Assembly: GCF_018860975.1 (NCBI RefSeq)
Contig: NZ_JAHKQI010000008.1
Location: forward strand, 783,635-847,634
From: Lentibacter algarum
GTDB lineage: Bacteria; Pseudomonadota; Alphaproteobacteria; Rhodobacterales; Rhodobacteraceae
DNA: 64,000 bases
Direction: 5' to 3'
Shown in pieces: positions 36,710 through 45,467 of the stretch. Both the position numbers and the translations under genes were made by a program. The notes under the pieces are model-generated. The model had not been told where the DNA came from. It was given only the letters and a program-made list of their open reading frames with translations, and did not search any database. How positions within the stretch are numbered: the stretch's first letter is position 1; each line of letters begins with the position of its first letter.

Positions 36710-39253
36710 ATGACCAACCAGACAAAATACCTGAAAGACTACACGCCATTTGGCTACTCCGTTGAGAGTGTCGAGCTCACATTCAAGCTCGCGCCGCTTG
36801 CGACACGGGTGATCAGCCGCATTCGCTTTGCGCCCAACCCCGAGGCAACAGACAAGCGTTTTTTCCTGCATGGTGAAGAACTTAAGCTGATTTCCTGCGC
36901 AATCAACGGTGAGGCTATCGCACCGCGCCTGGTTGAAGGCGGGCTTGAGGCAGATGTGCCCGAAGGCGCGTTTATGTTTGAAGCCGAGGTGGAAATTTCC
37001 CCGCAGACCAACACAGCACTTGAAGGGCTTTACATGTCAAACGGCATGTATTGCACCCAGTGCGAGGCCGAGGGCTTTCGCAAGATCACATTCTACCCCG
37101 ACCGCCCCGATGTGATGAGCACCTTCAAAGTCCGCGTCGAGGGGCGCGAGCCTGTGCTGCTCTCTAACGGCAACAAAGGCACGCAAGGCGACGGCTTTGC
37201 CGAGTGGCATGACCCTTGGCCAAAGCCTGCCTACCTCTTCGCGCTGGTCGCCGGTGATCTGATCAACCACCCTGACAGCTTCACCACCCACACTGGCAAG
37301 CACGTTGAGTTGAACATCTGGGTGCGCCCCGGTGATGAAGATAAGTGCGCTTTCGGGATGGAGGCCCTCAAGGCGTCGATGAGTTGGGATGAAGAGGTGT
37401 ATGGCCGCGAGTATGATCTCGATATCTTCAACATCGTCGCGGTCGATGACTTCAACATGGGCGCGATGGAAAACAAGGGGCTGAATGTCTTCAACTCCTC
37501 CTGCGTGCTGGCCTCGCCCGAAACCTCAACCGACGCCAACTTCGAGCGTATCGAAGCCATCATTGCGCATGAATACTTTCACAACTGGACAGGCAATCGC
37601 ATCACCTGCCGCGACTGGTTCCAGCTTTGCCTGAAAGAAGGGCTCACTGTTTACCGCGATAGCCAGTTCACCTCTGACATGCGCTCGGCTCCCGTGAAGC
37701 GCATCAGCGATGTGATTGATCTGCGAGGCCGCCAGTTCCGCGAAGACGGCGGCCCGCTGGCACACCCCGTGCGCCCTGACAGCTTCGTTGAGATCAACAA
37801 TTTTTACACCGCCACAGTCTATGAAAAAGGCGCCGAAGTGATCGGCATGCTCAAGCGGCTTGTCGGCGATGAAGACTACTACAAAGCGCTTGATCTCTAC
37901 TTCACCCGCCACGACGGCGACGCGGCCACGATTGAAGACTGGCTGCAAGTCTTTGAAGAGGTGACAGGCCGCAGCCTTAAACGCTTCAAGCGTTGGTATA
38001 CTTCTGCAGGCACGCCGCGCCTGACGGTGACAGAGAAGTTTAACAACGGACGCTACAAGCTTACGTTTAAACAAGTAACACCGCCAACCCCCGGCCAGCC
38101 ACAGAAGAAACCGCGGGTTATTCCCATCGCCGTTGGCCTGCTCAACCCCAATGGTGATGAAGTCGTGCCGACCACTGTTCTCGAGATGACAAAACGCCAG
38201 CAGAGCTTCACTTTTGAGGGGCTAACTTCCAAACCTGTCCCTTCGATACTGCGGGATTTTTCCGCGCCGGTTATCTTGGAAAAAGAGACAACCAACGCCG
38301 AACGCGCCCTCCTCTTGGCCCACGACACCGATCCCTTCAACCAGTGGGAAGCCGGCCAAGCCCTGCGCCGCGCGTCGATGATCGAGATGATCACAACAGG
38401 TGCCGCCCCTGACAGCGCCTTCCTTGACGCCGTTTCGAAGGTTGCTCGCGACGACAGCCTCGAGCCAGCCTTTCGTGCGCTGGTGCTGCAACCCATCGCG
38501 CAAGACGACCTCGCCCAAAGCCTGCAAGACGCAGGCCACACCCCCGACCCACAGGCAATTTACGAAGCGAGCGAAACCATGGCACAAAGCCTCGCGCAGA
38601 GCCTCGCTGACAGCCTTCCGAGGCTCTATGCAGACACGACAGTTGAAGGCCCTTACCGCCCCGACGCTGAGGCGGCTGGCAAACGCGCCCTCAACATGCG
38701 CGTGCTCTATATGATGACGCGCACAGACGGTGGCGCACAAGCACGGGCGCAGTATGCCCGCGCGGGCAACATGACCGAGCAAATGGCGGCGCTGAATGCG
38801 CTTCTCTCTGATGAAGCTGGCCAACATGAAAACAACGCCTTCTTTGAGCAGTGGCAAGGTGACAGGCTGGTGATGGACAAGTGGTTTGCTTCGCAGGTCG
38901 CTTTTGCGAGCCCGCAGAACTGCGCCGATACCGCCGAGCAACTCACCCGACACCCGCTGTTTGACATGAAAAACCCCAACCGCTTTCGCGCGGTCTTCGG
39001 GGCGCTGGCGATGAACCATGCAGGCTTTCACCACATCTCTGGCAGGGGTTATACTCTGCTCGCGGATTGGCTGATCAAGCTTGACGCGATCAACCCGCAG
39101 ACCACGGCGCGCATGTGCACAGCCTTCCAGACATGGAAGCGGTATGACGGCGCCCGCCAAGCACTTGTTAAAGCGCAACTTGAACGCATTTTGGCGACAG
39201 AAAGCCTTAGCGGTGATACAACCGAAATGGTCAGCCGTATTTTGGAAGGTTAA
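36710..39253 (+). CDS. pepN: Aminopeptidase N (M1 family)
   Basis: A protein of 847 residues. The zinc-binding HEYFH is at 287-291 with the third ligand Glu310 (HExxH-18-E spacing), the exopeptidase motif GAMENKGLN lies about thirty residues upstream, and the catalytic tyrosine is expected in ATVYEKGAEVIGM. The N-terminus begins MTNQTKYLKDYTPFGY, as in bacterial PepN. It removes N-terminal residues from peptides in the cytoplasm. The start was chosen there rather than at an upstream in-frame start. It precedes two small conserved genes that may share the transcript. Confidence 0.96.
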   Translation: MTNQTKYLKDYTPFGYSVESVELTFKLAPLATRVISRIRFAPNPEATDKRFFLHGEELKLISCAINGEAIAPRLVEGGLEADVPEGAFMFEAEVEISPQTNTALEGLYMSNGMYCTQCEAEGFRKITFYPDRPDVMSTFKVRVEGREPVLLSNGNKGTQGDGFAEWHDPWPKPAYLFALVAGDLINHPDSFTTHTGKHVELNIWVRPGDEDKCAFGMEALKASMSWDEEVYGREYDLDIFNIVAVDDFNMGAMENKGLNVFNSSCVLASPETSTDANFERIEAIIAHEYFHNWTGNRITCRDWFQLCLKEGLTVYRDSQFTSDMRSAPVKRISDVIDLRGRQFREDGGPLAHPVRPDSFVEINNFYTATVYEKGAEVIGMLKRLVGDEDYYKALDLYFTRHDGDAATIEDWLQVFEEVTGRSLKRFKRWYTSAGTPRLTVTEKFNNGRYKLTFKQVTPPTPGQPQKKPRVIPIAVGLLNPNGDEVVPTTVLEMTKRQQSFTFEGLTSKPVPSILRDFSAPVILEKETTNAERALLLAHDTDPFNQWEAGQALRRASMIEMITTGAAPDSAFLDAVSKVARDDSLEPAFRALVLQPIAQDDLAQSLQDAGHTPDPQAIYEASETMAQSLAQSLADSLPRLYADTTVEGPYRPDAEAAGKRALNMRVLYMMTRTDGGAQARAQYARAGNMTEQMAALNALLSDEAGQHENNAFFEQWQGDRLVMDKWFASQVAFASPQNCADTAEQLTRHPLFDMKNPNRFRAVFGALAMNHAGFHHISGRGYTLLADWLIKLDAINPQTTARMCTAFQTWKRYDGARQALVKAQLERILATESLSGDTTEMVSRILEG

Positions 39254-39259
39254 GCAGGT

Positions 39260-39790
39260 ATGCCTATCATTCTTGCCGTCATCGCCGCTGTTACAGGTGT
39301 GTTGTTTTTTATCATGCGCGCGCGCAACGCAGCGGACGCAGCCAACGAGCTGTTTGATATGGCAAATGACGTGCGCCTCGCGGCGCGGCGCTTTGGCTTT
39401 CAAAGGAACACCAACGTGCACCCTGCCGAAAACATCGAAGACCCCAACATCGCCATCACTGGCATTGCGTCAGCTTTTCTGGAGCTTGAAGCCTTGCCGA
39501 CCTCCGAACAACGGGAAGCGCTTGCTTGGGAGCTGTCAAAAACACTGAACATCAGCAAAGATGACGCCGACGAGCTCTGCATTCTCGGGCGTTGGCTGGT
39601 GAGCGAATGTGGCGGAGCAGGAGCAGCCGTAACGCGGCTATCGCGAAAGCTGTTCCGGCTGGACCCACAGAAATTTGCGCCCCTCCTACAAGTCATAAAC
39701 GGGGTGCTTGCACAGTCCGGCAGTGATGGGCTCAACACTCGGCAAACCGAAGCGCTTGATGATGTGAAGCGCGCCTTCAAAATCAGATGA
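39260..39790 (+). CDS. Conserved hypothetical protein with one membrane anchor
   Basis: A protein of 176 residues. One N-terminal transmembrane helix (residues 2-19, Ile/Ala/Val rich) is followed by a basic patch and a soluble helical region without cysteine clusters or known motifs. The pattern ALAWELSKTLNISKDDADEL and the ITRLSRKLFRLD-like segment suggest a helical bundle. I do not recognise the family. It starts six bases after pepN and overlaps the next gene by four bases, so it is translated with it. Confidence 0.75.
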   Translation: MPIILAVIAAVTGVLFFIMRARNAADAANELFDMANDVRLAARRFGFQRNTNVHPAENIEDPNIAITGIASAFLELEALPTSEQREALAWELSKTLNISKDDADELCILGRWLVSECGGAGAAVTRLSRKLFRLDPQKFAPLLQVINGVLAQSGSDGLNTRQTEALDDVKRAFKIR

Positions 39791-40236
39791 ACGCTCAAAA
39801 CACCACCGTTCCCCTACACCATCAGCGCCGCGGCCGCTCACTTGCCGCCCTGCTGACATTGGCGGCGGTCTTCGGCGGGCTGTTGCTGCTTGTCGCGGTG
39901 ATTGACCTCAACCTCTGGATCGCCGGCGTTCTGGCGCTTTTTGCGTTGCCCGCGGCTTGGGAGGCGCTGACCGACCCGCTTTCAACCTTTGAGCTGACCG
40001 CCCACAACATGAGCTGGAGCACCCCAACGGTGAACGACGAGCTTGCTACAAACCTCATTTTGCGGGCCCGTTTTGATACGCGACTTGATCTGTCAGTGAA
40101 GGTAACGCTGTTTCTGAAAGATGGCCGCAAACTGCGCCTGCCCTACGCCTGCACCCCGCCCCACGAAGCGCTTGAAGCCGCTCTCAAAGACCTTGGCATC
40201 GCCACCGAGCGCCATCATTTTTCGCTTATTGGTTAG
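39787..40236 (+). CDS. Conserved hypothetical membrane protein
   Basis: A protein of 149 residues. A basic N-terminus is followed by two transmembrane helices (about residues 19-40 and 44-58), then a soluble beta-rich region of about 85 residues with LTAHNMSWSTPTVNDELA and KVTLFLKDGRKLRLP. The topology is like that of small PH-like or DUF2244-type membrane proteins, but I cannot name the family. Its start overlaps the preceding gene (ATGA), and the stop codon lies inside the first unit of a 16-bp tandem repeat. Confidence 0.72.
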   Translation: MNAQNTTVPLHHQRRGRSLAALLTLAAVFGGLLLLVAVIDLNLWIAGVLALFALPAAWEALTDPLSTFELTAHNMSWSTPTVNDELATNLILRARFDTRLDLSVKVTLFLKDGRKLRLPYACTPPHEALEAALKDLGIATERHHFSLIG

Positions 40237-40278
40237 GTGTCTAGCTGGTTAGCTGTCTGGCTGGTTAGGTATCCGGCC
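40231..40278. repeat. Three tandem copies of a 16-bp unit
   Basis: Three copies of GGTTAGGTGTCTAGCT with three to five differences among them occupy 40231-40246, 40247-40262 and 40263-40278. The first copy contains the TAG stop of the preceding gene; further copies repeat this TAG-like position outside the coding region. The remainder of the 203-base gap to the TPR gene holds an inverted repeat, described separately. Confidence 0.7.
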
Positions 40279-40345
40279 AACACATAACAGCCGCCACGAT
40301 GCACAAACGGCCCAACCTCTGGCACCTCCGGGGCGAAGATGCAGA

Positions 40346-40386
40346 CTTGCGTCACCGAGCACTTTCGGAGATGTTTTGGACGCAAG
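40346..40386. other. Nested inverted repeat in the leader of the TPR gene
   Basis: The perfect 8-bp arms CTTGCGTC (40346-40353) and GACGCAAG (40379-40386) enclose a second small hairpin CCGA (40355-40358) with TCGG (40365-40368). It lies 53 bases before the TPR start, has no T-tract, and might act as a structured leader or a processing site. Confidence 0.45.
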
Positions 40387-40439
40387 CAGCACGCCTGAGG
40401 ACAGACGCGGCAGAGTAAACCGAGGCAAGGAGAAGCGCG

Positions 40440-42071
40440 ATGGACTACTATGATCTGGGGTCATACTCCCGAATAGTTTCAACCACATCCAAGGATGCTC
40501 AGCTCTGGTTCAACCGTGGGTTGGCGTGGACATATGCTTACAACCACGAAGAAGCGATTGCCTGTTTTCAACGCGCTCTGAGCGAAGATCCGGCTTGCGC
40601 AATGGCCCATTGGGGCATCGGATATTGCATCGGCCCGAATTATAACAAACCCTGGGAAGCCTTCGAAAGCGACGAAAAGCCAAGCTGCATTGCCTTGGCG
40701 CAATCTTCGATCAGTGCAGCAAACAGCTTGTTGGATCAAGTCACACCAGTAGAGCGGGCCCTGATTGAAGCGCTGCAAGCGCGCTATCCGGATGTTTCAA
40801 CCATTGAAGATTATAACCCCTGGAACGACGCCTTTGCCGATGCAATGCGCAAAGTGCATGCCGAGTTCAGTGATGATCTGGACGTTTGCGCCGTTTTCGC
40901 CGAAGCGATCATGAACCGCACCCCTTGGGCCTTGTGGGATCTTCCAAGTGGGCAACCGGCCCAAGGCGCGGACACACTTGAAGCCATTACCTTGCTGGAC
41001 AATTCGCTTCAGTCCTTGCCCGGTGCGTGGCAACATGCCGGACTTTTGCACATGTATATTCACCTGATGGAAATGTCCCCCCATCCCGAAAAAGCGCTGC
41101 GTCATGGCGATGCCCTTAGCACGCTTGTTCCCGATGCGGGGCATTTGCTGCACATGCCAACCCATGTTGACGTGCTGTGTGGTGATTACATGAATGTGGT
41201 GTTGCGCAACGAAGCGGCGATTGTCGCGGACGAGAAATACCTCGCACGCGAAGGCGCAGACAACTTCTATTCGGTTTACCGCTGCCACAACTATCACTTC
41301 AAAATATACGGCGCGATGTTTCTGGGCCAGCCCTCTGTCGCCATCGAGACAGCTGATGCGCTCATTGCAACGTTGCCAGCCGACACCCTGCGCCCGATGG
41401 CCGACTGGTTTGAAGGCTTCGTGCCGATGAAGCAGCATGTGCTTATCCGGTTTGGCCGTTGGCAAGACATCTTGGCCCAAGAGCTGCCCGAAGACGAAGA
41501 GCTGTTTTGTGTGACGCTTGCGATGATGCGCTATGCCCGAACGGTTGCTTTGGCAAACTTGCACCGGATGAGCGAAGTGGATGCAGAAAAGGCCGCGTTT
41601 TATGCGGCAGTCGCGCGCGTGCCGGAAAGCCGGATGTTGTTTAACAACACCTGCCAAGACATTCTGAAAGTCGCAGAGCAGATGATGCTCGGCGAGCTTG
41701 CCTATCACAAGGGCGAACACGAGGCTGCCTTTGATCACCTCCGCCAGTCTGTCATAATTGATGACAGCATGCCCTACGACGAGCCTTGGGGCTGGATGCA
41801 GCCAACGCGTCACGCCTTGGGTGCGCTGCTATTGGAACAGGGTCAGGTCGAGGAAGCCGAAGCCGTTTATCGCGCTGACTTGGGCCTTGATGCAACGTTA
41901 AGTCGGGCTTGCCAGCATCCGGGCAATGTCTGGAGCCTGCACGGGCTGCATGAGTGCCTCACAAAGCGAGGGGAAACCACCGAAGCAGCACATATCAAGC
42001 TGCAACTGGACAAAGCCACAGCCCGCGCCGAGATACCGATCAAAGCGTCGTGCTATTGCCGCCAGCAGTAA
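40440..42071 (+). CDS. Tetratricopeptide-repeat protein of the TTC38-like family
   Basis: A protein of 543 residues preceded by AAGGAGAAGCGCG. The N-terminal repeat DAQLWFNRGLAWTYAYNHEEAIACFQRALSEDP is a TPR with its conserved W/L/G/Y/A positions, and AMAHWGIGYCIGPNYNKPW is the segment shared with TTC38-like proteins of bacteria and animals. A mid-chain stretch LHMYIHLMEMSPHPEKAL and LLHMPTHVDVLCGDY, rich in histidines, is conserved in this group and could bind metal. The function is unknown in bacteria. The C-terminus ends with a CYCRQQ tail. No signal peptide was seen. Confidence 0.8.
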   Translation: MDYYDLGSYSRIVSTTSKDAQLWFNRGLAWTYAYNHEEAIACFQRALSEDPACAMAHWGIGYCIGPNYNKPWEAFESDEKPSCIALAQSSISAANSLLDQVTPVERALIEALQARYPDVSTIEDYNPWNDAFADAMRKVHAEFSDDLDVCAVFAEAIMNRTPWALWDLPSGQPAQGADTLEAITLLDNSLQSLPGAWQHAGLLHMYIHLMEMSPHPEKALRHGDALSTLVPDAGHLLHMPTHVDVLCGDYMNVVLRNEAAIVADEKYLAREGADNFYSVYRCHNYHFKIYGAMFLGQPSVAIETADALIATLPADTLRPMADWFEGFVPMKQHVLIRFGRWQDILAQELPEDEELFCVTLAMMRYARTVALANLHRMSEVDAEKAAFYAAVARVPESRMLFNNTCQDILKVAEQMMLGELAYHKGEHEAAFDHLRQSVIIDDSMPYDEPWGWMQPTRHALGALLLEQGQVEEAEAVYRADLGLDATLSRACQHPGNVWSLHGLHECLTKRGETTEAAHIKLQLDKATARAEIPIKASCYCRQQ

Positions 42072-42178
42072 CGTTGCAACCCCACCACGACCCGACCGGA
42101 CCACGCCTCTCAAGTCAGGAACGAAAAGCACCTCAGCCCAAAACCGGACGCTCGCGACTAAACCCGCAAAGAAACTTA

Positions 42179-42199
42179 GGCGGGACAAAGCCGCCCTTT
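42179..42199 (+). terminator. Possible weak terminator after the TPR gene
   Basis: GGCGG (42179-42183) pairs with CCGCC (42191-42195), loop 7, followed by CTTT. It lies about 110 bases after the stop. The stem is short and the T-tract poor. The rest of 42072-42358 contains no gene that I can support. Confidence 0.3.
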
Positions 42200-42358
42200 G
42201 CTCGTGCCGTCAGCACCCACGAAGCATTACTTCCTCTCTGCAGAAATATTTTGCTGCCGGACACCCGATGTCGATGAAACGGTCATTGGAACTCTACATT
42301 AGACGCAGAATCCAATCAGCTCTTTTGCTGAAGTCAGCAAAATAATCGTGCCCAACCA

Positions 42359-42796
42359 TTACGGCCTTCTGATCTTTGTTCCTGATGCACATAAAGCAAA
42401 CGAAATGCTGTATAATATGAAGTAGAGCCCCATGGCATCGCTGTTAGGTGTGAACTGCATCGTGACAAACACATGCGTTCCTAAAGAAATCAGCACACAA
42501 GCACCCATTACGGCAATGAAAACCCGATCAAAACGGTTCGCAACGTGCCATCGGAGCACACAGTGTAAGCCCAATACGAATAGAGGCCCAAAAAAACCTA
42601 GGGAGATGCATGCCATAGCAAGATAGCCAAAAATCCCGGCATTGTTGGGGCCGATCTCGGAGAGAGCCGCAAAAAAGAGGATGCAAAATGCAGCAACCCC
42701 TATGAGGAATATGCCCAAAAACTGTACCAGAAGTTTTCTCAACGTGGCCTGTCTCCAAGTAAAGGCGTTCACAGATACTACTTCAATTAGGGACAT
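42359..42796 (-). CDS. Small integral membrane protein, unrecognised
   Basis: A protein of 145 residues with four hydrophobic segments (about residues 22-45, 53-77, 90-110 and 121-137), so likely a four-helix inner-membrane protein. I do not recognise the family. The surrounding DNA (42.3-42.9 kb) is visibly richer in A and T than neighbouring genes and uses codons that are rarer in the window, which may mark recently acquired DNA. It lies between the TPR gene and the TRAP cluster and has no evident operon partner. Confidence 0.55.
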   Translation of the reverse strand: MSLIEVVSVNAFTWRQATLRKLLVQFLGIFLIGVAAFCILFFAALSEIGPNNAGIFGYLAMACISLGFFGPLFVLGLHCVLRWHVANRFDRVFIAVMGACVLISLGTHVFVTMQFTPNSDAMGLYFILYSISFALCASGTKIRRP

Positions 42797-42903
42797 TAAG
42801 GATGTTCGAAAATTGACTTTTGTAAGACTATTGAAGCGATCAAATAGCCAGCGAGCTGTAGATTCATCGCCCTAATATTGGCGCGCGCAGAGAGAAAAGG
42901 GAA

Positions 42904-43713
42904 TTAAGGCCACTTACCAGATCGATCTGCTTTCATTCCGATGATTTGTTGCAAGGGCAATCCGATTTTGACCCCCAAAGACTCAGCGGTTTTGTTGACA
43001 CAGGATACGATGCCTTCTTCCCAGACAGACCGGCCATTGCCTATTTTGGCGGCCCAGTGCGACACCCCCGCCGCAGGGATTTGCTGATCGTCCAACCCTG
43101 ACAGTCGGGATATTCCCCAGTCATCCGCGCCTCCTCCAGCGTCGTTGAAGGCCACAAAACGCCCCGTTGCAGGCAACGCCAAACCGGGTGGTTTTCCCAG
43201 CACGCCGCCATGTGACCCCATCACCAAAATCGACCCATCATCGCCCGAGTTGAACAACGATCCGCTGTCAGCAATCACCAGTGACGCGTGCAGGCCTTCA
43301 ACCCGTAAATTGTAGCGCCCTTCGGCCACTTCGGCGAAGTCACCAATAGGCATTGGAGCTGTGGCCATCAAACGTGCGGCCTCGGTTACATGCTGGCCAG
43401 GTTTCACGCCCACGGCAAGCGCAGGGTCGTTCGCAAACGAAATCACACCCCGTTCTGCCATGTCCGCGCCGTCGCCAATGCGACAGGACATGCAGTCAAC
43501 CGCAGCTGCCGCCATACCGATGTCAGCGAGCGCAACTATGCCGCCAATCCCGGCTTGATCACGCCCAATGCCCGCGTCGTTAAACACCACTGCACGCAAT
43601 CCCGCTTTGGCGGCCAACATCGAGGGGTAGACCCCTCCATGCGAGGCCGAGATCACAACGGAACCGCGGTGGACATCCGTTACCATTGAAATAGAATCTA
43701 GATAATTCCTCAT
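42904..43713 (-). CDS. Unrecognised protein with an internal tandem domain duplication, TRAP-cluster associated
   Basis: A protein of 269 residues. Two halves repeat the same pattern: SHGGV (24-28 and 167-171), then F-N-D-A-G-x-G (44-50 and 189-195), then a GI..L segment, an AA residue pair and an acidic or polar IG-D/N-G (79-82 and 224-227), then I-S/V-S-x-x-N. The family is not known to me; the alternation of hydrophobic strands and glycine turns suggests an alpha/beta fold with the SHGG and FNDAG loops at a possible active site. It lies ten bases after the TRAP large permease gene, so a role in metabolism of the imported substrate is inferred. The start at 43713 follows AGGAGAG. Confidence 0.72.
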   Translation of the reverse strand: MRNYLDSISMVTDVHRGSVVISASHGGVYPSMLAAKAGLRAVVFNDAGIGRDQAGIGGIVALADIGMAAAAVDCMSCRIGDGADMAERGVISFANDPALAVGVKPGQHVTEAARLMATAPMPIGDFAEVAEGRYNLRVEGLHASLVIADSGSLFNSGDDGSILVMGSHGGVLGKPPGLALPATGRFVAFNDAGGGADDWGISRLSGLDDQQIPAAGVSHWAAKIGNGRSVWEEGIVSCVNKTAESLGVKIGLPLQQIIGMKADRSGKWP

Positions 43714-43723
43714 GCCTTCTCTC

Positions 43724-45007
43724 CTATCCAATGACCCACTGCGCAAAACCGACGCTGAACAAAGGGAATAGCGCGACCAATAGCAGAACAGAAATTAGTA
43801 CCGCCAACATCGGTGCCATTTCCCGCATAACTGCAACTGGGGAAACTCCCGCTTGCGCAGAAACGAGATACAGGATCACGCCCACGGGCGGTGTCAACAA
43901 TCCGATCACTGTTGACAGGATCAGAACCACGCCGAAGTGCACCACGTCGATGCCAACCGCTGTAACTGTAGGCAGCAACAAAGGCCCAAGGAGCACAAGG
44001 ATCGTGATAGGGTCGAGCATCATCCCCAAGATCAGGGTTAGCAGGACAACCAGCAACAACAGCAACTGTGCATTCAAATCCTGCGCCACGATGAAATCGG
44101 CAACGGCCTGCCCCAATCCGGCCGTGGCGAGGATCCAGACAAAGCTGCCCGCGCTGGCCACAATTACGAGCAACCCAGCAGAAGCGCGTGCGGCTTCGAC
44201 CAGGCATTGCCACAGGTCAGAAACCCCGACACTGCGATAAAAGAAAAGCCCAATGATGGACGCATAGAGCACCAAAAGTGCCCCGATCTCTGTCGCTGTA
44301 GCCAGCCCGAGACGCAGCCCCGCCACCACGATCACGGGCATCGCCAGCCCCAAAGACGCAGAAACCGCCGCTGTGCGAACGTCACCCCAACTGGCGCGCG
44401 GCCCTGTGGGAAACCCACGACGGGATGCTATGAACGCACCCAACACAATCAAGCCGCCCGCCATCAAAAAGGCAGGCACAATGCCCGACATAAACAGCTG
44501 GGTCACAGATGCGCCGGTAAACAGCGCGTAAATCAGCATCGGAATAGAGGGTGGCAGGATTGGCCCGATCGTTGCCCCTGCTGCCGTAATCGCACAGGCA
44601 TAAGGCGCAGGATATCCGGCCTCTCGCATTGCGGGAGTGATAATGCCAGAAATCGCGGCGGCATCTGCGACAGCCGATCCGGACACACCCGCAAAGCTCA
44701 CATTCGTCAACACATTAACATGGCTTAACCCACCTTGGCGGTGTCCTACCAATGTGCCAGCAAACTTGAATAACCGCGCGCCAATTCCAGCGCGGCTGAT
44801 GATCTCACCCGCAAGGAAGAAAAAAGGGATTGCGACAAAGATGTAGCTGTTCACACCTTGCACCAAACTCTGGGCAAGGATCATCGATGGCACAGTTCCA
44901 GTCACCAAAGCGTATGTTACGGCCGCGCCAGCCATACTGAGAAACACCGGAACACCCATGCACACCAAGAACAGCAGGACACCAAAAAGGAGAAGAAGGC
45001 TAAGCAT
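43724..45007 (-). CDS. dctM: TRAP transporter large permease (DctM family)
   Basis: A protein of 427 residues with about twelve transmembrane segments. Typical DctM motifs include GVPVFLSMAGAA near the N-terminus, AIPFFFLAGEIISRAGIGARL, FAGVSGSAVADAAAISGIITPAM, and GPILPPSIPMLIYAL. It is the ion-coupled channel subunit, driven by a sodium gradient in characterised systems. It overlaps the dctQ end by eight bases and is followed by the duplicated-domain gene. The symbol denotes the family, not a proven C4-dicarboxylate specificity. Confidence 0.93.
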   Translation of the reverse strand: MLSLLLLFGVLLFLVCMGVPVFLSMAGAAVTYALVTGTVPSMILAQSLVQGVNSYIFVAIPFFFLAGEIISRAGIGARLFKFAGTLVGHRQGGLSHVNVLTNVSFAGVSGSAVADAAAISGIITPAMREAGYPAPYACAITAAGATIGPILPPSIPMLIYALFTGASVTQLFMSGIVPAFLMAGGLIVLGAFIASRRGFPTGPRASWGDVRTAAVSASLGLAMPVIVVAGLRLGLATATEIGALLVLYASIIGLFFYRSVGVSDLWQCLVEAARASAGLLVIVASAGSFVWILATAGLGQAVADFIVAQDLNAQLLLLLVVLLTLILGMMLDPITILVLLGPLLLPTVTAVGIDVVHFGVVLILSTVIGLLTPPVGVILYLVSAQAGVSPVAVMREMAPMLAVLISVLLLVALFPLFSVGFAQWVIG

Positions 45008-45467
45008 CAGAGATCCTCCGCGCAGACCGCAAACTGCCAGCCAGTGCCAGTAAAATGCCTGCCACGATCAGTGGAGTGTATTTCCACCACGCAGTTGCAT
45101 CTACGGTGTCCAGCATTATCGATTCATAAACAGCAACCAACGGGCGGCTGATAACCACCAGCGAAACGCCCGCCGCGATCGCCAACCCGTCAAATGTTAA
45201 CAACAAGGCCAGGCGTGCCTTGGAAGGCAGTACGTCCGGCAGTAAGTTAACGCTGATATGTTCGTCTGACAGCCATGCTCGCGCGGCACCGAATGCCACG
45301 AACCACACCATCAAAATGACTGAAACTTCCTCCGCCCACAAAATCGCAGCCGAAAAGGTGTATCGCAAGACGACTTGTGCGAGTGCAATTGCTGTGACTG
45401 ACAGGATCAAACTTGCGAGACACCAATCAAGGCCCCTCGCAAACCATTTGTTACAATCGCGTATCAT
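45000..45467 (-). CDS. dctQ: TRAP transporter small permease (DctQ family)
   Basis: A protein of 155 residues with four hydrophobic helices, the DctQ layout. The conserved central motif WAEEVSVILMVWFVAFGAARAW is visible, with the first part a membrane interface helix. It connects the large permease in the inner membrane. Its start shares bases with the dctP stop (TGATG) and its end overlaps dctM by eight bases, so the three transporter genes are translationally coupled. Confidence 0.92.
   Translation of the reverse strand: MIRDCNKWFARGLDWCLASLILSVTAIALAQVVLRYTFSAAILWAEEVSVILMVWFVAFGAARAWLSDEHISVNLLPDVLPSKARLALLLTFDGLAIAAGVSLVVISRPLVAVYESIMLDTVDATAWWKYTPLIVAGILLALAGSLRSARRISDA

Noticed and set aside
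38222-39421. Long open frame of about 400 codons antisense to pepN
   Set aside because: Its protein is rich in His/Arg/Gly with no motifs, as expected for a shadow of a GC-rich gene; pepN is certain on the other strand.
40797-41813. 338-codon antisense frame within the TPR gene
   Set aside because: No start with ribosome-binding site and no recognisable motif; the + frame has a clear TPR and AAGGAG site.
41926-42345. 139-codon + frame overlapping the end of the TPR gene
   Set aside because: Serine/arginine-rich shadow without ribosome-binding site; most of it lies in the TPR gene.
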